Part shown: piece by piece, positions 9,134 to 17,737 of the stretch
How positions within the stretch are numbered: the stretch's first letter is position 1
How the letters are laid out: the number at the start of each line of letters is the position of its first letter
DNA from: Victivallales bacterium
GTDB taxonomy: Bacteria; Verrucomicrobiota; Lentisphaeria; Oligosphaerales; Oligosphaeraceae
DNA length: 64,000 nucleotides
Assembly (NCBI GenBank): GCA_017535315.1
Contig: JAFXUD010000049.1
Span: 62,001-126,000 of the forward strand
Direction of reading: 5' to 3'
The notes under the pieces: model-generated
Told to the model about the DNA's origin: nothing
The model's database searches: none
Seen by the model: only the letters and a program-made list of their open reading frames with translations
Translations under genes and position numbers: made by a program

Positions 9134-10327
9134 CTATTTCTCTGATTTCAGTGGCGGATAGTGGGTATTCAGAAAGGCCATCTGCGATTTCCAGGCCAGT
9201 TTGGCAGGGAGGCTTTCGCGGTAGAGGACGAAGTTATGTCCCCCTTGGGGGATGGTTTCGTACTTGTATTCTTTGTGCAATTTTTCCAGAACCAGAATGA
9301 GATCATCATGGCTTTGGTGAAAGACGCTTCCCTGATAAGCTCCGCCGATGAATAGGAGTAGAGGGCATTGAATCATCTCTGCGTTGTGGATGATGCTTCG
9401 TTTGACGAGGCCTATCAACTGCGGAAGAGCGGGTTGGTTGCAGTAGTCTTCCCATGAATCCCAGTTGCGTGGTGCGCGTCGCATTCTATCCCAGTAGTAG
9501 CGCTGTGGGTTGACCAGCCAGGCATCGTAGCTGATGACTGCCTTGGCCTTTTTACCACCACGCGCGGCTGCAAGCAGTCCAACTCCAGCGCCGAAGCTAT
9601 GTCCAAGCATGGCGAACTCATCGGGGCGTACATATGGCAGTTTCCAGGCGGCGGAAAGCATGGAAAGGCAGTCATTGACCTCGCCGTCCAGATTTTCGAT
9701 TTCTCCCTCGCATTTCAGTTCCTTGCCGTTGATTGTAAATGGAAACTGGAAAACGCTTTCGCCGCGCATAGAGGGGCCGATGACCACATAGCCGAGTTCC
9801 ACAAGCTCTGCCAGGAAGTTCAAGAAGTCACCTGGCAGGCCGAAGGCGGCGCCATGGCAGTAGAGGATGAGGGGATATTGGGCATCTTTCAGTGGATTTT
9901 TGGGTGAAAGGACGACACCATACTCCTTTAGGTTATCGACCTTCCATTCCACAAGGTCAATGTTGACGGTGGGATGCGAGGGGAGTTCAAGGGGCTTGAC
10001 GGTTGTGAAGGTGGCATCTGGCCAGGGACTCCATTCAGTTTTGGGCAGGGGATTCAGTTCCTTAAGCTTATGTTTTGCCTCCATCCATTTGACTTTTGCC
10101 TGGCGATTCAGCCTTTGCTGCGAGAGAAGCCGTCCATCGAACCAGCATTGCAGGGCTTCGCTGACATCCTTGCCATCGAAGAAGGGTTGTTTGAAAGCCT
10201 CCAGAAAGGCCAGTTCCTCTTCGTCGGGCATGGATTGCTCGATTTTCTCCAGACCAGGTCGGACTGTATCCCCAGAATAGGCGATGTAAAGCAGGGAGAA
10301 CAATATGGCAAGGAAAAACTGTTTCAT
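9134..10327 (-). CDS. Secreted alpha/beta hydrolase
   Basis: A 397-residue protein with an N-terminal signal peptide (MKQFFLAILFSLLYIAYS). After a ~120-residue helical leader it shows an alpha/beta hydrolase core: YCHGAAFGLP (oxyanion region), GPSMRGE, and the nucleophile elbow L-G-H-S244-F-G-A-G. The catalytic His is probably in IPQGGHNFVLY near the C-terminus. It resembles dienelactone hydrolase/acetyl-xylan-esterase-type enzymes. Export plus the carbohydrate-oriented neighbourhood would fit an extracytoplasmic esterase, but the substrate cannot be told. It ends 3 bp before the next hydrolase gene. Confidence 0.75.
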   Translation of the reverse strand: MKQFFLAILFSLLYIAYSGDTVRPGLEKIEQSMPDEEELAFLEAFKQPFFDGKDVSEALQCWFDGRLLSQQRLNRQAKVKWMEAKHKLKELNPLPKTEWSPWPDATFTTVKPLELPSHPTVNIDLVEWKVDNLKEYGVVLSPKNPLKDAQYPLILYCHGAAFGLPGDFLNFLAELVELGYVVIGPSMRGESVFQFPFTINGKELKCEGEIENLDGEVNDCLSMLSAAWKLPYVRPDEFAMLGHSFGAGVGLLAAARGGKKAKAVISYDAWLVNPQRYYWDRMRRAPRNWDSWEDYCNQPALPQLIGLVKRSIIHNAEMIQCPLLLFIGGAYQGSVFHQSHDDLILVLEKLHKEYKYETIPQGGHNFVLYRESLPAKLAWKSQMAFLNTHYPPLKSEK

Positions 10328-10362
10328 ATGATATGTTCCTCTGGGGGGCTGGAATAGAATTG

Positions 10363-11385
10363 TTATTTGACGGCTTCCCTGTATTTGAGGACGCCATCGA
10401 CGATGCCGTCTGTGATTTTTTCCTGGTAAACTGGATTTTTGAGGTTGGCCAGTTCAAAGTTGCTGCTGATGAATCCGATTTCAATCAGCATGGATGGGCA
10501 GTTGGTGTTGCGGATGACATAGTATCGCTTGCGCCTGACGCCGCGGTCGGCGACGCCTGTTCGTTGAAGGATGGAGCGTTGTGTATAGAAAGCAAGATAG
10601 GCGTTGGCCTTGTCGTATTTGTTGGCTGGGCAGTTGTCCTTGTAAACAGTCGTGCTTCCGACTGGCGGGTCGTTTTTAGGAGTTGCAATATAGGTTTCCA
10701 ATCCATTGGCAGAAGGAGATGCCGAATTGCAATGGATGCTGATGAAAAGGTCAGCATCAATGGTGTTTGCAAATCTTGTGCGTTTGTCAAGGCTCAGCTC
10801 CGAGTCCTTGTTTCGAGTCATATAGATTCTGAATCCGCGTGCGCTGAGCTTGTTTGCAAGGCGAAGGGCCACTGCCAGATTGATGTCCTTTTCATAGTCC
10901 TTGCCGTTGACGGCTCCCACATCCTTTCCCCCATGGCCTGGGTCGATCAAGATGGTCCTTACTGGACGTTTGGGATTGATGATGGTAGGTCTTAAGATAG
11001 GCTCTAGAATCAATTCAAAGTCCGATTTGCCAATTAGGAAAGAGTATTGGTTTTTTATGATTGGTCTGGCAAGGTAATACTGAACGTTGTTCAAGGTCAT
11101 CAGACGGTTGTTTACCGTGAAGGAGATTGTCGAGTACCTGGATTTGTAGGTGATTTCCTTGTCATTGACAAGCATTGCCATGCCATAGAAGGCGGCAACA
11201 TCCGCCATGTAGAGGTAAACGGTGCCGTTGAGGTTCTGAAAACGAATGGTCAGCGGGCGTCTTAGAGGTTGTGCAGCAGAGGAATCATGCATGAATCCCC
11301 CTGTCAAAAGCAGTGCCATGAGCAGACTATGGAAGAGTCTGCGTCGCACAAGGCAAGGAATGGAAAAGAGGTTATTTCCTTTCAT
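10363..11385 (-). CDS. N-acetylmuramoyl-L-alanine amidase (Amidase_3)
   Basis: A 340-residue cell-wall hydrolase. A hydrophobic leader at residues ~10-35 (signal peptide or anchor) is followed by a ~110-residue domain and an Amidase_3 catalytic domain. The zinc and catalytic signatures are DPGHGGKDVGA, the Glu in YEKDINLA, and FISIHCNS. It cuts the amide bond between MurNAc and the stem peptide in the periplasm. The annotated start overlaps the end of clpX by 14 bp, so translational coupling to clpX is likely; this is an unusual partner for a peptidoglycan amidase. Confidence 0.9.
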   Translation of the reverse strand: MKGNNLFSIPCLVRRRLFHSLLMALLLTGGFMHDSSAAQPLRRPLTIRFQNLNGTVYLYMADVAAFYGMAMLVNDKEITYKSRYSTISFTVNNRLMTLNNVQYYLARPIIKNQYSFLIGKSDFELILEPILRPTIINPKRPVRTILIDPGHGGKDVGAVNGKDYEKDINLAVALRLANKLSARGFRIYMTRNKDSELSLDKRTRFANTIDADLFISIHCNSASPSANGLETYIATPKNDPPVGSTTVYKDNCPANKYDKANAYLAFYTQRSILQRTGVADRGVRRKRYYVIRNTNCPSMLIEIGFISSNFELANLKNPVYQEKITDGIVDGVLKYREAVK

Positions 11386-12670
11386 AGTCTGGTTCCTGTT
11401 TTTGCAGAACCATCTCTTTTGTGAGGGTGAATGTTTTGCCGCTCATATTGGGCAAGTCGAACATGTAGTCCAGCATGATGCGTTCGAAAATGGCCTTCAG
11501 ACCACGGGCGCCAGTGCCTTTCTTTTCGGCAATGGAGGCGATCTCCTGGAGGGCTTCATCTTGGATGACGAGTGTTGCGTCATCCATTTTGAAGAGTTCT
11601 TGGTATTGGCGTACGATGGAGTTTTTGGGTTCTGTGAGGATGCGGATGAGGTCCTGCTGGGAGAGCGGCCTTAATGAGCCGATGACGGGAAGGCGTCCTA
11701 TGAACTCGGGGATGAGGCCGAATTTCAGAAGGTCTTCGGGTTCAGCGAGGTCAAGGATGGCGGAGTTGGTGCTGTTGGAGTCTGGCAGGGAGAGTAGATC
11801 CTGTTTTTTGCCGAAGCCCAGGACCCGCTGTCCTATTCTGCGTTGGATTATCTGGTCAAGTCCCACGAAGGCGCCTGAGCAGATGAAGAGGATATTAGTC
11901 GTATCCAGCTTGATGTATTCCTCCATCGGATGTTTGCGACCGCCTTTGGGAGGGACGTTTGCGACAGTGCCCTCCAGTATTTTCAGAAGAGCCTGCTGGA
12001 CACCCTCGCCAGAGACGTCTCGTGTGATGGAGACATTTTCCGAGCGTTTGGCGATTTTGTCGATTTCATCTATGAATATAATGCCGACTTGTGCTTTTGC
12101 CAAATCATAGTCGGCGGCTTGAATGAGGCGGAGCAGGATATTCTCCACATCGTCGCCGACATAACCCGCTTCGGTGAGGGTGGTGGCGTCTGCTATCGCA
12201 AATGGGACATTCAGCTTCTTGGCAATGGTTCTTGCCAGCAGGGTTTTCCCTGACCCCGTGGGACCGATGAGCAGAACATTGCTTTTTTCCAATTCCAATT
12301 TGGAGCCTTTGTCGGCGGACTTGTTCTCGTCAAGGTATTTCAGGCGCTTGTAATGATTGTAAATGGCGACAGAGAGGATTTTTTTAACACGCTCCTGACC
12401 GACAACATATTCGTCCATAAACTTTTTGAGTTCGGCAGGAGTGTCCAGATTGAATCCTCCAGGGGAAAGAGGAGACTGCTTGGATGCCTTCAAAGCCATT
12501 GCCTCCTCTTCGCTGACGACTTCAAGTCCCAGCACATTGCAGGCCCTGATGAGGCAGTCTTCGCAGAGAAATAGATTTCCTGCCGTGATGCCTTTGGAGA
12601 CGAGCGTGCTGGGTCTGCCGCACAAGGAGCAGACGGCGCCGTGATCGTGGTTATTAGTGGATTTTGCCAT
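11372..12670 (-). CDS. clpX: ATP-dependent Clp protease ATP-binding subunit ClpX
   Basis: A 432-residue AAA+ unfoldase of normal length. The N-terminal zinc-binding domain shows C-x2-C and C-x2-C (CSLCGRP and CEDCL). Walker A is GPTGSGKTLLA, Walker B is IIFIDEIDKI, the sensor/arginine-finger region is present, and the ClpP-binding loop region lies in the second half of the AAA domain. It unfolds tagged substrates and feeds them to ClpP. It starts 17 bp downstream of clpP, the usual bacterial order clpP-clpX, and overlaps the amidase gene at its 3' end. Confidence 0.97.
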   Translation of the reverse strand: MAKSTNNHDHGAVCSLCGRPSTLVSKGITAGNLFLCEDCLIRACNVLGLEVVSEEEAMALKASKQSPLSPGGFNLDTPAELKKFMDEYVVGQERVKKILSVAIYNHYKRLKYLDENKSADKGSKLELEKSNVLLIGPTGSGKTLLARTIAKKLNVPFAIADATTLTEAGYVGDDVENILLRLIQAADYDLAKAQVGIIFIDEIDKIAKRSENVSITRDVSGEGVQQALLKILEGTVANVPPKGGRKHPMEEYIKLDTTNILFICSGAFVGLDQIIQRRIGQRVLGFGKKQDLLSLPDSNSTNSAILDLAEPEDLLKFGLIPEFIGRLPVIGSLRPLSQQDLIRILTEPKNSIVRQYQELFKMDDATLVIQDEALQEIASIAEKKGTGARGLKAIFERIMLDYMFDLPNMSGKTFTLTKEMVLQKQEPDYERK

Positions 12671-12687
12671 ATCTACGATTTCAATCC

Positions 12688-13293
12688 TTATTTACTGGGC
12701 ATGACCACCTTGTCGATGATGCCTTCTGCAATGGCTTCCTCTGCGGACATGAAATGGTCACGTTCGCTTTTTGCCTTGATTTCCTCAGCGGGATGTCCGC
12801 AGTGCTTTGACAAAATGTCATAAAGCACTTTTTTGATATAGAGGAGTTCCTGCGCCTGGATGTCCACATCGGCGGCGGTTCCGCGGAAGCCACCAGATGG
12901 CTGGTGGACCATGACCCTGGCGTGGGGCAGGGCGAAGCGCTTGCCCGCCGCACCTGCGGCAAGCAGGACTGCTCCCATACTGGCAGCCTGCCCGATGCAG
13001 TAGGTGCGAACATCGCAGGAGAGCATCTGCATGGTGTCATAGATGGCAAGTCCTGCCGTGACGGAGCCGCCAGGGGAGTTGATATAGAGGTCGATGTCTT
13101 TCTTGGGGTCTTCGCTCTGCAGGAAGAGCAGTTGCGCGACGATGATGTTTGCCACATCGTCGTCGATTTCGGTTCCCAGAAAGACGATTCTGTCTTTCAG
13201 AAGTCTGGAATAAATGTCATACTGGCGTTCGCCATGCCCTGTTTGCTCCAAAACGTAGGGGACATAGTAGTTTGCTTTGATTTCATTAGACAT
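12688..13293 (-). CDS. clpP: ATP-dependent Clp protease proteolytic subunit ClpP
   Basis: A 201-residue serine protease subunit of the typical length. The catalytic Ser lies in [14 protein letters not shown], the catalytic His in [10 protein letters not shown], and the catalytic Asp follows in the [13 protein letters not shown]-type C-terminal region. The [11 protein letters not shown] opening and [11 protein letters not shown] oxyanion segment are classic. It assembles into the double heptameric chamber with ClpX. A strong hairpin between tig and this gene suggests that clpP-clpX has its own promoter in the ~110 bp upstream of 13293. Confidence 0.97.
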   Translation of the reverse strand: MSNEIKANYYVPYVLEQTGHGERQYDIYSRLLKDRIVFLGTEIDDDVANIIVAQLLFLQSEDPKKDIDLYINSPGGSVTAGLAIYDTMQMLSCDVRTYCIGQAASMGAVLLAAGAAGKRFALPHARVMVHQPSGGFRGTAADVDIQAQELLYIKKVLYDILSKHCGHPAEEIKAKSERDHFMSAEEAIAEGIIDKVVMPSK

Positions 13294-13406
13294 AGTTTTT
13301 CCCTTTCTAAAATGTTTCTTTATTTCTTACGATGTTGTCAAAGTGTTGCGGCGTTTGACTTGCTTATTTATGTGCTTTTGGGGTGCAATATTCACATCCT
13401 GAAAGC

Positions 13407-13443
13407 AAAATGCCTTTTGCCATGAACAGGCAAAAGGCATTTT
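13407..13443 (-). terminator. Rho-independent terminator after tig
   Basis: A perfect 15-bp inverted repeat with a 7-nt loop. The arm at 13429-13443 is the exact complement of the arm at 13407-13421. The base of the stem supplies four T residues in the minus-strand direction, followed by GCTTTC. It lies between the tig stop codon and the clpP start, so it should end tig transcripts and separate tig from clpP-clpX. Confidence 0.7.
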
Positions 13444-13476
13444 GAGCGGAATTACTTCACAGTCTATCTCGTGGGA

Positions 13477-13508
13477 CAATTGCAAAACCACATGCCGTTT
13501 TGCAATTG
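13477..13508. repeat. Perfect 12-bp inverted repeat downstream of tig
   Basis: Arms CAATTGCAAAAC and GTTTTGCAATTG flank an 8-nt loop. It begins 14 bp after the tig stop codon and has no T-run on either side, so it is not an obvious terminator by itself. It may stabilise the tig mRNA 3' end or be a dispersed small palindrome; it shares the CAATTGC word with the inverted repeat at 15140-15241 on the other side of tig. Confidence 0.6.
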
Positions 13509-13522
13509 ACTTTTATTGCTGC

Positions 13523-14908
13523 TTACTGCTTGTCTTCTGCCTTGTTATCCTCTGCCTTTTCCTCTTTCATGGGGGTGTCTTCGACTTCGGCAAGTTCAAT
13601 CAGGCGAGAGAAAAGCTTGTTCATGAGCACATTGTTCATGAAACGGCTCATCTCACCGTTTTCCTGCTTTTCACGGAAAATCTGCTGGATTTTCTTGCTG
13701 TTGTTTTCATAGCGAGCGAACTGGTTCAGCATCATCTTGTAGTCATCGCCAGTGAACTCAATGTTTTCCGCCTTCATGATTGCATTGAGGAGGTATTGCT
13801 GACGAAGGCCAGTTTCGGCCTTCTTGGTGGCTTCTGCCTGCATTTCATCCTTCTTGGCCGTGATGTCTTCGCGGGAGGTGCCTTTCCGTTTTTCCTCCTC
13901 AATCATTTCGCCAAGGTATTCGACCGAGGCCTGCTCAAGTATTTTGGGCGGCAATGCGAAGTTCAGGTCCTTGAAGAGCTGGTCTGTGATTTCCCCGATC
14001 ATGGCGGAACGGACGTGGCTAGCCATTTCGCTGTCCATCTGCATCTTGACCATTTCACGGAAATTAGCCACATCCTTGGCTCCGAATCTCTTGACGAATT
14101 CCTCGTTCAACTCGGGTTTGATTTGCTTTCGGATTTCCTTGATTTTGAAATGGTAGGGCAAGGTCTTGCCGCGGAGGGCTTCCAGGTGATAGTCTTCAGG
14201 GAAGGTGACATCCGCATCGCATTCCTCATCTGCCTTCTTGCCCAAGAGGGCCGCCATTGCGCCTGGAAGGTTTTCGGGGGCGCGCATTGGATACCACCCC
14301 TGCTCATTTTTCACGATGCTAGTGTAGTTGTCGGGGAGTGTGATATCCTCTGGAACCTTTGCCTCGTATGAGAGGGTGAGAACGTCATCTTCCTTTGCGG
14401 GGTCTTCTGACTTCTCGTATTTGACGGACATCTGGAGGTAGTAGTCCACCTGCTTGTCGATGTCTTCATCTTTGATTTCATATGTGAAGCGTTTGATTTT
14501 CAGTCCCTTGTATTCAGGGAGGGGAAATTCGGGGACAGTCTCAATATTCACGTTATAGGAGAAGGGCTTTCCATATTGATAAAGGGCATCCTGAGAATCC
14601 TCAGCTATCTTGGGCGATCCAGCGACTTTGCCCTTGTAGCCTGATTTTTCGAGGGCGGCTTCATAGGCCATGGAGATGATCTCCTCGGAAGCCTGGGCGG
14701 CAATGCGCTTCCCAAACTGGCGACGCAGAATCTCCGTAGGCAGTTTGCCTGGACGGAAGCCAGGATGGGTGGCTCTGGCAGCCATCTGCTTCTCGACTTT
14801 ATTGTAAACAGTCAGGGCCTCTTCTGCAGGCACTTCGATCTGCAATGTGACAGTGCAAGGCTCTTTGACGAGTGCATTCACATTGACTTTGAGGGTTGCG
14901 TTGTCCAC
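13523..14908 (-). CDS. tig: Trigger factor (ribosome-associated chaperone, peptidyl-prolyl isomerase)
   Basis: A 461-residue protein of trigger-factor length. The N-terminal ribosome-binding domain contains the GFRPGKLPTEILRRQFGKRI segment (the conserved GFR-x-G-x-x-P signature); a middle FKBP-like domain follows (LPDNYTSIVKN... region), then a long helical C-terminal chaperone domain. The C-terminus is a Lys/Glu-rich tail. It binds near the ribosome exit tunnel and protects nascent chains. It is upstream of clpP-clpX in the usual tig-clpP-clpX order but separated by a 229-bp gap with a terminator. Confidence 0.95.
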   Translation of the reverse strand: MDNATLKVNVNALVKEPCTVTLQIEVPAEEALTVYNKVEKQMAARATHPGFRPGKLPTEILRRQFGKRIAAQASEEIISMAYEAALEKSGYKGKVAGSPKIAEDSQDALYQYGKPFSYNVNIETVPEFPLPEYKGLKIKRFTYEIKDEDIDKQVDYYLQMSVKYEKSEDPAKEDDVLTLSYEAKVPEDITLPDNYTSIVKNEQGWYPMRAPENLPGAMAALLGKKADEECDADVTFPEDYHLEALRGKTLPYHFKIKEIRKQIKPELNEEFVKRFGAKDVANFREMVKMQMDSEMASHVRSAMIGEITDQLFKDLNFALPPKILEQASVEYLGEMIEEEKRKGTSREDITAKKDEMQAEATKKAETGLRQQYLLNAIMKAENIEFTGDDYKMMLNQFARYENNSKKIQQIFREKQENGEMSRFMNNVLMNKLFSRLIELAEVEDTPMKEEKAEDNKAEDKQ

Positions 14909-15139
14909 TTTGACTCCTTGGGCAAAGACTATTTGTACGCGGTGAAATGTTGGGGTTGAATGGTTTTTCAGCCGTGATATTGCGCATCAGCACTCAATCA
15001 TTTGCCACCGCGTGTTTTCTTTTGCGGCTGAAAGACCATCGTTAGTCAAACAAGATGATACTATATTGCTTTTTTGGATATTTTCACATCGTCTTGTCAA
15101 AATTTGTTTTTTCAGAGTGTGAAATGTGTAATGCCTGAG

Positions 15140-15241
15140 CGATTGAATTAGCAATTGGCAATTGACAATTGGAACTATTCACCTAGGGAGAACACCATTC
15201 ATTCTCTTTTTCCTGTTCAATTGCTAATTGCTAATTCAATC
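15140..15241. repeat. Long imperfect inverted repeat, AT-rich
   Basis: The sequence at 15140-15168 matches the reverse complement of 15214-15241 over about 28 bases with two or three mismatches, around a ~45-nt centre. The arms are built from GCAATTG/TAGCAATT words. It starts 9 bp beyond the stop of the KamA-type gene (minus strand) and upstream of tig. It could end the KamA transcript or be a small non-autonomous palindromic element. The rest of the 14909-15250 gap is AT-rich and holds no gene; presumably the tig promoter is here. Confidence 0.6.
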
Positions 15242-15250
15242 GTTGAGGGA

Positions 15251-16345
15251 TTACGAAATATGAGGATTTGCAATTGTTGTTTCAGGGTAAAGGACGGCAC
15301 AGCCCTCAAGATCATAGTACATTCGGGTGTTGTCAGGTGCAAGTCCAGCAAAGGAATCGGGTTCGATTCGCACCTTGCCGCCGCCTTGGGGAAGGTCGAT
15401 GGCGAAAGCGGGCAGGGCCATGCCTGAGATGCGCTTGCGGAGCTGTCCCATGATTTTGACGCCCGCGTCAATGCCTGTTCGAAAGCAGATGGTGCCGTGG
15501 ACAGGATCTCCATGGAAGAGATAGTATGGCTTGATGCGTATGCGAAGCAGCCCCGTGAAGAGCTTCGCAAGAACATCGGCATCGTCATTGATGCCCTTTA
15601 GCAGGACTGTCTGGTTGACGACGGCGACCCCGTTGCGCATCAGTCTCAACACGGCGGATTCCGCTTCAGGAGAAATCTCCTGAGGATGGTTGAAGTGCGA
15701 AGCGAGCCAGACCGTCTTTCCGCAGTTGCCAAGTATCCTGCAAAGCTCGTCCGTATATCGCTGCGGCAAGGCTACCAATGTACGTGAACCGATGCGGAGC
15801 ATCTCTATGGTTGGCACAGAGGCGAAGGCGTCCAGCACGCGTGCGATGTTGTCATCTTCCAACGTCAGGGGGTCGCCACCAGAAATCAGGACCTCGCGCA
15901 CTTCTGGATGGCGGCGCAGGTAGTCGGTGCAGGCCACCAGTTCGGCATCAGTGGGTGGAGGCAAGGGCGTTTCCCAGACGCGTTTTCTCATGCAGTGCCT
16001 GCAATGAACGGCGCAGCTTCCGCAGGTCACGAAAAGGGCGCGGTCATGGTAGCGGTGGACAAGCCTTGGAACTGGAGACGCCTCACGCTCACCCAGCGGA
16101 TCTTTTTCCGCACTGTCTTCGCATTCGGCGGGTTGCGGGAGGCATTGGCGTATGATGGGGTCGTCCTGTGCCGCCGATTTTGCGAGAGAAAGGTAGAATG
16201 GCGTGGCGAGCATGGGGTATTGTCTTGCGCAGGCCAGTTGTTCTGCCGTGGGGGAAATGTAGCCAGGGAGGTGGGACAACTGTTCATGTGAGGTGATGCA
16301 GTGGGCCAACTGCCAGTGCCAGTCATTGCAATCAGGGGAGGTCAT
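15251..16345 (-). CDS. KamA-family radical SAM aminomutase (lysine 2,3-aminomutase / EpmB-like)
   Basis: A 364-residue radical SAM enzyme. The cluster motif C-x3-C-x2-C is in GSCAVHCRHCMRKR, ISGGDPLTLEDD is the SAM-binding GGDP motif, and DLPQGGGKV near the C-terminus carries the expected PLP lysine. It interconverts alpha- and beta-lysine. The length sits between EpmB (~340, modifies elongation factor P with EpmA) and free lysine aminomutases (~410), and no epmA or efp is in the window, so the exact role is open. It lies 3 bp downstream of the CE15-type gene and may be co-transcribed. Confidence 0.88.
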   Translation of the reverse strand: MTSPDCNDWHWQLAHCITSHEQLSHLPGYISPTAEQLACARQYPMLATPFYLSLAKSAAQDDPIIRQCLPQPAECEDSAEKDPLGEREASPVPRLVHRYHDRALFVTCGSCAVHCRHCMRKRVWETPLPPPTDAELVACTDYLRRHPEVREVLISGGDPLTLEDDNIARVLDAFASVPTIEMLRIGSRTLVALPQRYTDELCRILGNCGKTVWLASHFNHPQEISPEAESAVLRLMRNGVAVVNQTVLLKGINDDADVLAKLFTGLLRIRIKPYYLFHGDPVHGTICFRTGIDAGVKIMGQLRKRISGMALPAFAIDLPQGGGKVRIEPDSFAGLAPDNTRMYYDLEGCAVLYPETTIANPHIS

Positions 16346-16348
16346 GGT

Positions 16349-17647
16349 TCAACCTTTCGAGTTGAACGCCTGGTCGGCGAAGTCAAGCATCCATTTCCAG
16401 TCGTATGCGGAGATACCGTGCTGCTCTGTGCGCCAGACGTAGCCAAGGTAGGGGCCGATGGCGGCAGTGCTGTATTTGGCAGGGTTCCCTTCGCCAGGCA
16501 TTCCTGGAAGGCCTAGAAACTCCCACGCAGGGGAGGCGGCGCGGCAGGCAAGATATTCGCCGTAGGTGTCCATCCACTTGCTGGTGTTATAGCCTTCGAT
16601 GAGCAGGTGTCTTGGTGCGATGGAGGCCAGGAGGAGGTGCTGGTCGAAGGTGAGGGTTCTGGCGGGATTCTTTGCATATTTGGCGTAGGCCTTGCAGTAC
16701 CAGTGGGTGAACATTTTCATCTCGGTACCGACGCATTCTCCAAAGTCGCGTTTGGCAAGGCAGGCGCCACCACCACCGCATTGGTTGGGGACAGCCACGG
16801 TGAAGCGTTCGTCGCGGGCGGCGGCCAGGAGGGCAGCTTTGCCAAGTCGCGAGCATCCCGTGACAACATTGCGCCTGGCATCCAGTTCGGGGATGCGTTC
16901 GGCGAGGTCAAGACCTCTGGAAAGTGCCCATGCCCAGGCCCCGAGGGCGGTCGTATTGTCCTGTTTGGATTCGTCGCGCTTGCCCCAAAGGTCGAAGACT
17001 CCCGTATAGGCAAATGGGTTCTGCTGGAACTGCGGGTCTGGTTCTTCGGGATACGGATCAGGGGAGACTTCGCAGTAACACGCGCTCATCGCTGCATAGC
17101 CACGAGCGATGATCATTCCCAGTGGAAAGGTAGAATCCGCATTCGGGTTGGAACGCAGGCCGCGTGTCGCCTCTGCCGCATGGTGGTTCGGGGTCAATTT
17201 GCCCTCATGGCACCAGGCCTGCATCAGCGGGATGTCAGGGTCGGGCACGAGTTCTTGATTGCCGCGGTAGTTGAGCCCAAGAATGACGGGCACTGGTTTC
17301 TCCGCATGGCGAGGACGGAAGACTATCCAGGTGATGCAGGGGCCAGACTTGTCCTTTCTGAACCACATCTTGTATTGGCTGCGCACGACAAAACCTGCCA
17401 TGGCATCGCATTTTTCATCGACGCACTCGGTGAGGAGGGTTTCAGGAGGAGGCGGTTCGACACCATACATTTCGTGGGCGAAAATCTCCAGAATTTCCTG
17501 GCGCCGTTTAGGCCATTCCTCCTTGGAACGGAGGGGGGTACCGTCGGCAAAGGCGATGGGGCTTTCCAGGGTATAGGGGGCGATGGCATTTTCGTCGTAG
17601 TTGGCTTCGTCCCAGTTGGGGCGGATGGGGGGAATGGTTTCTTGCAT
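16349..17647 (-). CDS. CE15-like glucuronoyl esterase / acetyl xylan esterase-type hydrolase
   Basis: A 432-residue alpha/beta hydrolase resembling carbohydrate esterase family 15. The diagnostic nucleophile motif is TGCSRLGKAALLA and a candidate catalytic His is in RTEQHGIS near the C-terminus. The segment after the nucleophile reads VAVPNQCGGGGAC where canonical fungal members have a Glu in P-x-E-S-G, so the acidic member must come from elsewhere, as in many bacterial CE15 proteins. No signal peptide is evident. The family cleaves ester bonds between glucuronoxylan and lignin or related glucuronate esters. A small hairpin lies just upstream of the start. Confidence 0.75.
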   Translation of the reverse strand: MQETIPPIRPNWDEANYDENAIAPYTLESPIAFADGTPLRSKEEWPKRRQEILEIFAHEMYGVEPPPPETLLTECVDEKCDAMAGFVVRSQYKMWFRKDKSGPCITWIVFRPRHAEKPVPVILGLNYRGNQELVPDPDIPLMQAWCHEGKLTPNHHAAEATRGLRSNPNADSTFPLGMIIARGYAAMSACYCEVSPDPYPEEPDPQFQQNPFAYTGVFDLWGKRDESKQDNTTALGAWAWALSRGLDLAERIPELDARRNVVTGCSRLGKAALLAAARDERFTVAVPNQCGGGGACLAKRDFGECVGTEMKMFTHWYCKAYAKYAKNPARTLTFDQHLLLASIAPRHLLIEGYNTSKWMDTYGEYLACRAASPAWEFLGLPGMPGEGNPAKYSTAAIGPYLGYVWRTEQHGISAYDWKWMLDFADQAFNSKG

Positions 17648-17663
17648 GATACTTTTCCTTTTA

Positions 17664-17683
17664 CCGCGGGCTCAAGCCCGCGG
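17664..17683. repeat. Small GC-rich palindrome (REP-like hairpin)
   Basis: CCGCGGGC, a 4-nt loop and GCCCGCGG form a perfect 8-bp stem 16 bp upstream of the CE15-type start and downstream of the helicase gene. It is followed by GCACAGAACAGGT, a string that also follows a different hairpin at 46034-46053. No T-run follows it on the minus strand, so it is a poor terminator. Confidence 0.55.
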
Positions 17684-17737
17684 CACAGAACAGGTCGAAT
17701 TGTCCGAAATTTGCGGTTCAGAACAGGCAATGGGGAG

